From Paratinospora sagittata (Eukaryota > Streptophyta > Magnoliopsida > Ranunculales > Menispermaceae): DNA of 64,000 nucleotides. The stretch covers positions 16,120,438 to 16,184,437 of the forward strand of contig CM069598.1 in assembly GCA_035771175.1 (NCBI GenBank). Direction: 5' to 3'. Below are positions 56,301 to 64,000 of this stretch, one piece after another (within the stretch, counting starts at the first letter, position 1; each line of letters begins with the position of its first letter). Position numbers and translations under genes: made by a program. The notes under the pieces were generated by a model that worked only from the letters and a program-made list of their open reading frames with translations, made no database searches and was not told the origin of the DNA.

Positions 56301-59300
56301 GGATAGGGCGTGATCCATTGCGACAAGTTAGGGATTTACTTCTAATCCGACTCTGATAAGGCCAGATACTCTACCAGTTCGACTAGAAGGCTGATAAGTC
56401 GTCCTAATCCTATGGGGATCTAACCAAATCCTACTAGGAATCAGATATGCACTCCCAGTACAAGTTGGATTCCTAATTCTACAACAACACTATGATAAGG
56501 CCAAATACCTCAAGCCCTCTCTATAAAAAGACCACAACCCGTAAGGGGGAGGTAAGCAACTCTAAGCCATTTTCAACTGAGTTCAATATTACGCAATTCT
56601 GAACTAAGTTAGGCATTAAAGGGTTTTTGGCCGACACCACTCTGGTGTTCCTTACGATAGCCTATTTTCTCTTGTTTCACCCCTTTCAGATAACCAACTT
56701 TCGGCAATTTCTCCAGCACTTCGACGAGTTCCAGATCAACATCTTCCTTCCACCTCATCGTCTACTGGTGTTGGTCAAATCTCGCACCAACAAATGTCAA
56801 CATCTATTAAGTATATGTTGGGACTTTAAATAGGACATTCTTTTTTATGCCTGAAATTCAGTGAGGACAACAAAGAGGGTCTTTTCCCTACCAAAATGCC
56901 TTGATGGAAATTTTATTTACAGAATTACCAACCTTTACAAAATATTTCGAGGATAAGGAAACTCTCCATGTAAGCATCTAATGTGGCCAAAATCCTTTTT
57001 TCTTTTTTGTTTCACCATCCAATGGAAACACCTTGTGGATGGATGTTTTCTTCAGCTAAGATGCTAGTTCCAAAAAACGTCTTTGCATTTGTTAAAAAAA
57101 TCTTGAAAACAAAGTTGATGTAATTTATTTTGTTATTTTCATTACAATTAATTCACTTGATTTGTTGACTTGTTGATGTGATCAGCTTTGCCACATTGTT
57201 TTAATTAGGCAACCATATGAGAAATGGTCTGTGGATGCATGGCAAGTGCTTGATAAAATGCTTGCAACTTGCAAGACGTGTGTATACAGTATACTATTAG
57301 TCTATTATAATGCTAAAAGTTAGAAAGCTTACGATGTGATCATTTTTACCATTTTTTTTTTTGAAAAACCCTTGAAATCCTTTTTTTGTTTTTTGAAATA
57401 TAGTTTTAGCTATCTAAAGAGTGATTTAGTAATTTAAAAATCCTTGACAACACTGCTCGTTATCAAAGGAGGAGAGAGGTGTAGGCGTGATTGCATTCTA
57501 TGCGACCCTTTGGATGATTTGGTTAGAGCGCAATCACAAAATCTTCCACAATTTGGCTAAGTCTGAGGTGCAATTTTGGGAGGATATCAAACTAAAGGCA
57601 AGCACTTGGGTTTATGCTTCGCCTCTAGCCAAGGGTTTTTCAGTTTCGGATTGGTTGTTGAATTGACATAATTGTATGCACTCGGGTAGGGGTTATGATC
57701 TTTGAGACTTGGAGTTTCGTGGGTTGCTTCCACAGTTACTTTAGATAGTGGATGATATGTATGTCTATGGGTTCGGAACTTTATGTATATCACCTTTGGT
57801 AAACATCACGTACTGTACCTTACATTTATGAATTAATACAATTACAACTTGTTTCTACTAAAAAAAATAAAAAATAAAAAATAAAAATTGCAGCCTTGTG
57901 GAAGGTGGTGTAGAAGCTGGATGATTATCTTAATTGGGTTACAAGTTTCGACTATCAAATTGGACTAAATTTTGCTATTATTATTATTTTTTATTTTTTT
58001 GGTTTATAAATCATCCTGACAAAATATTGGCTCATTCTGAAACTTTTAGGTTGGCCAAAATCCAAAATGACCATGAACAAAATTATGAGACAAATTCCAT
58101 GGACCATATATATGATCCAAATGATGTATGAGAAGTCATAAGATTCATCAATGTGAATCCAAATTGGATTTTTCGACCCCTTTTTAAAGTTTCATTTCCT
58201 TTTTATTTCTTTTACCCTTTTTTTCTTAGTTGATGCCATTATCTGGGGTTTGTATTTACAAGTGAATCTTAGTAATTTTACTCGAAATGTTCTTTTGGCA
58301 GGTTTCAGTTGGGTACTTCCTTTCAGATATTGCGATGATACTTTGGCTTTATCCTTCTCTGGGTGGAGTGGAATATGTAAGTAAATTGTGTTACCTAAAC
58401 GAAAGATAAGCAAGCATAAATAACTCTCTTTTTTATTTTTTATTTGATTGTGATAGAGCTTGATCTTAAGTTCTTAACATGATAATATGTGCTAGATGAC
58501 AATATAAATGAGAAAAGAATGAGATATCAGTTTCATACAAGTTGGAACTTCAAATTGTGCACGATCGAGCACTAAGATGTTGGGATGTGTTTTAGGTTCT
58601 CCATCATCTTCTTTCCTTAATATCAGTATCCTACTCCATGCTGTCTGGAGAGGGGCAGCTGTATACGTACATGATTCTCATCTCTGAGGCAACTACCACT
58701 GGGATCAATTTGAGATGGTAATGTTAGTGACTTGCCAATCAACTCTTTAGGTAGGTCTCTATGTTCCTTTTTTTCCTTGAATCTTGACTAAGATACATCG
58801 CTTTTCCTGGTTAAGGTATCTTGATACGGCTGGAATGAAGAGGTCTAGTGCATATCTCATCAATGGGATTATGATATTTTTTGCTTGGCTGGTAAGTATA
58901 TTCCAATCTCCACTCCCACCCTCCCCTCAAAAGAGTGATGTTAATTTGTTTGCTCAAGTGAAGAAATGAAAATAATCGAACATGTGACATCTTTCTTTGA
59001 GAGAGAATTCATTATATCAATGAACTTGTCTTTCCTAATGGCCAATGACGTTATTGAAACTAAAATAAGAGTCCTAAACTATATAAAAAACTAAATACAC
59101 AAATAGGAAGTGCAAAGTGGGCAATAAGTAGCTAAAACCTGGGCTGAAAATAATAAGACATAATGAGCACGTATAAACATGTGACCCAGTATGAATCCCC
59201 GCTTTTAAGGCTGTTCACAGATTGGATAGGTATGGGTTTTAGCCAAATACTAAACTAATCTAATCAAGTTGGGTTGATAATTTTTTAATCCAAATTAACC

Positions 59301-60928
59301 CAATCCACCAACCAAAGGATTTTGGGTTGGTTTGGGTCAGGTTAGTTGGATTATGGTTATTAGAATCCTAATTCGAATTTATGAATCTTACGGGTCATGA
59401 TTCGATACGAGGGAAATCGATTCGAATCCATAACATAAATCCAAATGCTCTTGAATCTTATAGAAAATCTTAAAAAATATGGTAGAATCTGTAAATATAA
59501 AATGTTTATAATTCACAATTTGAGTCTTACAATTCAATTGATTCACAAGGTTCAAAAGTGAAAATATATATAATGTATGTTATAGATTTAACCATTTAAC
59601 CTTGATAAAAAATTTAATGTAAAATTGTAGTTTTTACGAGGATGGGGTCTTCAACAAAAAATCAGTTATAGAAGTAGTTCTTCTAAAAATTATATCCTAG
59701 AGACAGGTGGTATAGGAACAATTAGAAAGTATTATTTATCAATTTTAATTTGAAAAATCTATGATTAAGTTACATATTTTAAAATTGGCAAGTTTTCGTA
59801 AGAATAAACTCCTTAGTGAGTGAGCCTTCAAGGAAAAAAAAAAAGAAGCCTCCTTAGTGAAGGAACCATTCTTAACAAAATACTAGTTTATTAGGATCTT
59901 TAGGTAGGACTAAAATAACTAGTTAATTAAACTATATATTAATCTCATATGTTTTCAGAGATTGGTCATATATTTGTTTTTATACACGATTCGTGCAATG
60001 CAGATGAATCTTACGATTCATCAATTTGAATCCCAATTCGATGTACCTAACTCTTAAATGATTCAATTACGATTCACGATTTGGAATAATATGTCCTAAA
60101 ACTCATGTTCTACTCAATCTATAAATTTCAAAATGTTATGCTATGAAATTATTTCCATGGCAAATGTGTATATTATAGTAATTTCATAACACATCATTTT
60201 CTTTTCATGCTATTTTCATTATGACATTTGACGTAATTCAATTTTGGTGGATGACTATGGTGAAAATGGTGAACATTTTTAATTAGTTTGGTTGGTTCGG
60301 TTCTCTCAGTTATTTTTTTGTAAAATCTTGACCCAATTCAAATTAATTGGATTACAAATTTCTAAACCCAACCTAACTCAATTTTATATGAAACTCAACC
60401 CAAACCAGCCCATATGGTTTAGGTTGGTTGGTAGGATGAGCACCCCTACCTGCATTAAAGGGAGCTACACACACTCATAGAAGAAAAATCTCTCTTTTAT
60501 ACATTTTACATAATTAACATGCATGCAAGGCTCTTTCTCAATGCAATTGATGATTGTGTCATGCAGGTTGCAAGGATTCTCCTGTTTGTTTACATGTTTT
60601 GCCGTGTTTACTTGCATTATGATCAGGTAAATTTATGTGTTTTGGCTGTGAATTGCTAGCAATTGAACATTTGGTAGCAGTTGATTCGTGCTAGTAATGA
60701 TACTACTGTGTCTTTTTTGTGAAGGACTAATAAGTTACATGTGCGAGAAAAGTTTATCGATTCACAATAGTAACCTTCCTTTTCATTTCTATACCACAGA
60801 TACAACAGATGCACACATTTGGCGTTCTTTTGGTTTTCGTTGTGCCACCCACACTTTTTATCATGAACTTGATGTGGTTCAGCAAGATAGTCAAGGGATT
60901 GAAGAAAACATTGGCAAAAAAGCAGTGA
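53351..60928 (+). CDS. TLC-domain (TRAM/LAG1/CLN8) multi-pass membrane protein, eight exons
   Basis: A TLC-domain protein; the family includes lipid-sensing or lipid-modifying ER membrane proteins, but the role of this plant subgroup is not settled. Exons: 53351-53491, 55489-55577, 55663-55801, 58302-58376, 58596-58717, 58816-58891, 60567-60626 and 60800-60928, all GT-AG with matching phases, giving 276 residues (271 from the third ATG at 53366, MEAVMAIRSY, which may be the real start). Landmarks in order: DPLIPYTSVLCGIF, TKIQRLEWNNR, GISTLHAVFITVISLYLVFF, FRSSSLSTFALGVSVGYF, LWLYPSLGGVEYVLHHLLSL, SGEGQLYTYMILISEATT, INLRWYLDTAGMKRS and VARILLFVYMF; the His-His pair follows the usual TLC position. 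The C-terminus is Lys-rich (KGLKKTLAKKQ). Several hydrophobic spans predict multiple membrane passes. No stop or frameshift is present. Introns 1 (2.0 kb), 3 (2.5 kb) and 6 (1.7 kb) hold repeats. Confidence 0.93.
54438..54582. repeat. Tandem duplication in TLC gene intron 1
   Basis: A unit of about 72 bp containing CATATTGTTTACTTTG.CATTTTATATC.TATCTAAACTAATTATATATCAAATTTATTTAAT is present twice in a row with two visible differences. Confidence 0.88.
55917..56792 (+). mobile_element. Solo LTR of the 29-kb Gypsy-type family in TLC gene intron 3
   Basis: It starts TGTTGGACCATATACC and ends CTCGCACCAACA (876 bp). The 5-bp repeat AATGT flanks it at 55912-55916 and 56793-56797. It shares termini and the GGGTTTTTGGCCGACACCAC block with the LTR at 28999-29717. 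A TATA-like CTCTCTATAAAAAGACC near 56515-56531 and CCCGTAAGGGGGAGG just downstream mark the element's own promoter and U3/R border. It is inserted in the same orientation as the host gene, so its promoter points toward exon 4. No internal region remains. Confidence 0.92.
57475..57892 (+). mobile_element. LINE 3' end in TLC gene intron 3, 5'-truncated
   Basis: The plus strand reads FYATLWMIWLERNHKIFHN, then KASTWVYASPLAKGFSVSDWLLN and a stop, the typical L1-type ORF2 C-terminal tail. A 3' UTR of about 150 bp follows, ending in an A-rich tail (AAAAAAAATAAAAAATAAAAA) at about 57860-57887. It belongs to the same group as the split LINE at 15.5/21.8 kb (shared GFSVS.WL). It lies only 680 bp downstream of the solo LTR in the same intron. 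Confidence 0.8.
59203..60452. mobile_element. Possible hAT-like non-autonomous element in TLC gene intron 6
   Basis: The left edge AAGGCTGTTCACAGATTGG and the inverted right edge TAGGGGTGCTCATCCTACC resemble the common plant hAT-type terminus (.AGGGGTGTTCA). Both arms then carry TTGGGTTGGTTTGGGT-type strings (59320-59345, and inverted at 60380-60430). Internal DNA has repeated GATTC/GAATC strings and no ORF of note. A clear 8-bp target duplication was not found, so the limits are approximate. Confidence 0.45.
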
Positions 60929-61500
60929 GGATTATACATTTTATACGAAAACCACTTTCACAATTCCCTTCATGTTGGGTGTATTGTGCTTTGTATTCTT
61001 TTCTCTTACCTTTACTGTATAAATGCTAAATGGGAAAAAGGGTAAATAAGCTAACTGGTGATGTAGATGGGAGAACTTTACACATATGATTACTACTGGT
61101 TCAGTGGAAACCATGGGTGTTGTAAATGAAACTGGGTCCCCAAGGAGACCTTTTTAGTAGTACTATTCTTTTGAACAAGCTGAACAATATGACTGCACTT
61201 GACATTATCAAGGAAGAAAATGATATTAGTTGGTGAAAGGATTAGAAACAAGAAACAAGAAACAAGAAACAAGAAAGAGTTCAGTGATGAAGGCTCTGCC
61301 TTTCCAGTTTCTGGGTTTTCAGTTGTTAGATGTCCAATGTGGTTGCCCAATCATTTCCTGTTGTGGTTGTTCCAAATTTCTGTGAGAATTTTGTTCTAAA
61401 ACTCTGCCTAAATTTGAACTTTGGTTTCTTGGGTCTTCAATTATTTAACGGTATTTGGTTCTCTTAGAGTATTGAACTAGTCCTTTTGAGATGTAAGCAA
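60929..61500 (+). other. 3' untranslated region and flank of the TLC-domain gene
   Basis: After the stop the sequence includes a four-fold (GAAACAA)n repeat (AGAAACAAGAAACAAGAAAC near 61245-61274). Open frames here have no domain. The polyadenylation site was not pinned down. Confidence 0.45.
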
Positions 61501-61694
61501 ACCTTCCAATTCGGAAGGTGGCTTTTGCTAGAATGAGATTCTAACCTTCTTTTTTTTTTTGAATTTAATGAGATTTTGAACGTAGGACTCTTGCTTTCGT
61601 AATATTCGTACATTCACTTGGTCTTTATCTTGCACATTTGTAATATTTAGTCTTTAGCAACAGGTTTGGATATGAATATTTGACAGAAAGAGAG

Positions 61695-61724
61695 AGAAGC
61701 AAAAAAAAAAAAAAAAAAAAAAAA
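61695..61724. repeat. Poly(A) tract
   Basis: About 26 consecutive A residues after AGAGAAGC and before TCAAGTAAG. It could be the tail of an unrecognised retroposed sequence, but no body could be assigned. Confidence 0.7.
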
Positions 61725-61885
61725 TCAAGTAAGAAATATTTGATTACCAGTTGTATCTTAAGATGGAGAAATATGCTAAAAAACCGGCATTTCGTTTACC
61801 AACTTTACCTAATCCAAGTATAGATTTTTGGATAGAACCTAGAAACTTTTTGGCATTTCAAAAATAGTTGAAAGGGGATTATGGC

Positions 61886-62066
61886 TATGTTTGGAAGAAC
61901 TTTTTTACTTGTATTTGGGAACACTTACTTTTAGCAAAATTAGAGTGGGAAAAAGCAGATTTACTTTTAGAAGAAGTTAAAAGAGACTAGTTTTTTTAAA
62001 AAATACATTTTGTTAGAAGCGCTTATCAGAAAAGCATTTGTGGAAAAACTCTCTCAAACAGGCCTA
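61886..62066. mobile_element. MITE-like element, copy 3
   Basis: Inverted ends TATGTTTGGAAGAACTTTTTT (left) and TGTTTGAGAGAGTTTTTCC (right, reverse complement), with internal AAGCAGATTTACTTTTAGAAG and AGAAGCGCTTATCAGAAAAGC blocks. Flanks GGCTAT (left) and GGCCTAT (right) may be remnants of a target duplication. Size about 180 bp. Confidence 0.65.
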
Positions 62067-64000
62067 TATATATAGATAGTGCAGGAGGTTTTTGTCATTG
62101 TAAGGCTGGAGATGGGAGAATTGTTTTTGAAGTAGGTCACAATGAACCAACTCAACCCTAACTTGCCCTCCAAATATAACATTAATGTATTTAAAAAATC
62201 AAAATCACCTTAAGCAGCTTAAAAGTTTTAGGAAAGCCACAAGGAGAATTTAAATATCAACTATCTATACGAACTTAAATGATAGAAGTGCACTTATTGC
62301 TTAAAAAAGTTAATTATATCCTTAACTATTTATAAAAATATTAATTATGTCATTTAATCTTCATTCATGAGTGAGATATAAAAAGGTTATTCTACAAAAT
62401 TTAGAAAACCAACAGTACATAATTTTAAAGTATATATGTATATCAGAAATAGTATAAATTAAAACTAAATTAATCCATGTCTCAAGATCTATCTAGAGCA
62501 TGCTCTGATAGCATTATCTGGACAAAACAATAAGACAGAAGATAAAGCTCACTTTAAAATGAAAGAAAATCTATGTGACATCAGGTCATTCATTTTAAAA
62601 ATTGAGGTTCTTTCCTGTTAAGTGTTTTCCATCTTAGGATCTTCTAATAATCTGCATTTTCTCTTTCTAACTCCCAAACATTTTTGTTGCTAGGCATCTT
62701 CCATGTGATATGATTGGTTCCTTGTCTTATATTTTTTGCCTTATTTCTCACAGCTTTGAGGGTGACCTTTAGTTTTTCTTTTTCTTTGAGAGATCTTCAA
62801 AAACCTAAAAATCTAGGAAGATTTAAAGATACCCATGTCTCTTTTAGTTTAATGACTTCTTATTATCTCATACCTATAATAATACACTTCATCTTCCCCA
62901 ACTCCTATATATGTAATATATATCAAAATATATCAATTAGACATCAACATATCCTAACTACTTGGGCTTTTGCACATATATTTTACTAAAAGTTTAGAGC
63001 TAGAGGTTTCATTTCAGTTCTGAATGTGGAGAAACAAAAGGGATATAGAAGAAGAGAGAAATATCAATCATGCTAATGGAGAAATGGAAATGCCATCAAC
63101 AACAAGACTTAAATTTAAAATCTCTTTCAAAACCAAAAGGCTAATGTAAATGTCAAAAACCACTAACTTTGTTACGCTATTATTAATGGGTGGTTTCTTA
63201 TTAGGTTGTGATGAGAGTAGGGCGAGAAACTGTTGAGAGAAAGACAGATGTTTAGCCCTTCATTGAAATTGATCCTAATGTTAAGATAAAAGCTATGAAG
63301 AGGCTAAAGCTATATATATATTCAACTCAATTTAATTAAGTTTTTTTTAATTATATAAGGTGGTCTATATAAATATATAAACCGCGCTAAAGGAATGCTG
63401 GCACCAACGCTGGACGTCCCTTGAATATATGTTTAGATATATATGTTCATCAACATGTTCATGAATGCGATTGATTGCGTCTAATTTGGTGAAGTTCCAT
63501 TACCCACATGTAAAAAGATGGAACATGCCACATCTTGACAGGATTTTACGTTTTAAAAAGTTTTGATTGGATCCAATAATATTGCCACGACGCATGAGAT
63601 AGTTGTAGTAGATAATGGATGTGGTGCATCTCATTGTTTTTTTTTGGTGGTGGTATTGGTACTAGGTGTTGTAAAACCTAACTTTTTATTAATGCATTCA
63701 CTTACTATTAATGTTTTTTAAAATGAAGAGGTCTATATATATATATTCATGGATAAATAAATTATGAGAATAATCTCAATTAGCTAGGCTAGGTTGGGTT
63801 GTGAGTCAGGTAGGCAAACTTCTCAGCCTTTTTTTTTTTTTTCTTTCAATTCCCTAACTTAAAGTCTTCGGCAGATTCGACCTTTGAAAAGAGCCAACCC
63901 CACCGATAGACATTTATCAACTCATAAGGAGTAAGTAGAAGCCAAAACTAACCGTATGCTTGTAAGCCCACACAACCTACAAGAGTATGCTTTCAAGAAA
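62067..64000. other. Intergenic, no gene seen
   Basis: AT-rich DNA. An open frame at 62714-62989 has no recognisable domain. A string ATTCAACTCAATTTAATTAAG at about 63320-63340 resembles a minus-strand RTE-type LINE 3' end. Nothing else is supported up to the window edge. Confidence 0.5.

Noticed and set aside
1..64000. CRISPR arrays, bacterial operons, phage or organellar genes
   Set aside because: No spacer-repeat arrays, ribosome-binding-site-led gene clusters or chloroplast/mitochondrial genes are seen; the gene structures are those of a plant nuclear genome.

Overview
This window is nuclear DNA from a flowering plant, most likely a eudicot. The signs are AT-rich intergenic DNA, split genes with GT-AG introns, nested LTR retrotransposons, LINE tails, MITE-like elements, a plant lipid-transfer protein and a plant organelle RNA-splicing (PORR) protein. 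I cannot name the species or family from sequence alone.

Four cellular genes can be supported. (1) A minus-strand PORR-domain protein at about 7.5-8.7 kb, whose first coding exon lies upstream and is not resolved. (2) A plus-strand type 1 non-specific lipid-transfer protein at 23.9-25.5 kb, with one intron just before the stop. (3) A plus-strand nine-exon seryl-tRNA synthetase at 41.6-45.1 kb. Its exon structure is complete, but it carries three single-base frameshifts and has lost the motif 2 arginine, so as written it is a pseudogene. (4) A plus-strand eight-exon TLC-domain membrane protein at 53.35-60.93 kb with long introns full of transposon debris. Minus-strand promoter or first-exon candidates also occur near 3.8, 12.7 and 14.3 kb.

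Most of the rest is transposon-derived. A nearly intact Tork-like Copia element (15843-21787; 526-bp LTRs, ATATA target duplication, open 1333-residue polyprotein) is inserted inside the zf-RVT part of a minus-strand LINE. From 29.0 to 36.7 kb lies a nest of Gypsy-type sequence: an LTR with an antisense Transposase_28-like ORF beside it, a 3-kb LTR followed by an inverted piece of itself, a solo LTR with target duplication GTTGT, and a primer-binding site with its LTR edge. A second LTR of the 29-kb family is a solo LTR with target duplication AATGT in intron 3 of the TLC gene. A 1.24-kb Mutator-like element with 9-bp target duplications (26351-27589) holds a non-transposase insert. A decayed Copia (46610-48949) ends in an inverted copy of its own LTR. 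A large fold-back element fills about 50.0-51.6 kb. RTE-type LINE fragments, MITEs, microsatellites and local tandem duplications fill much of the remainder.

No CRISPR, operon or bacterial defence-type system is present, and I see no clear rRNA or tRNA gene. The most notable items are the multiply disabled seryl-tRNA synthetase, the inverted-LTR structures, the candidate Pack-MULE, the tandem-repeat leader of the Copia element and the promoter-equipped antisense ORF of the Gypsy element.
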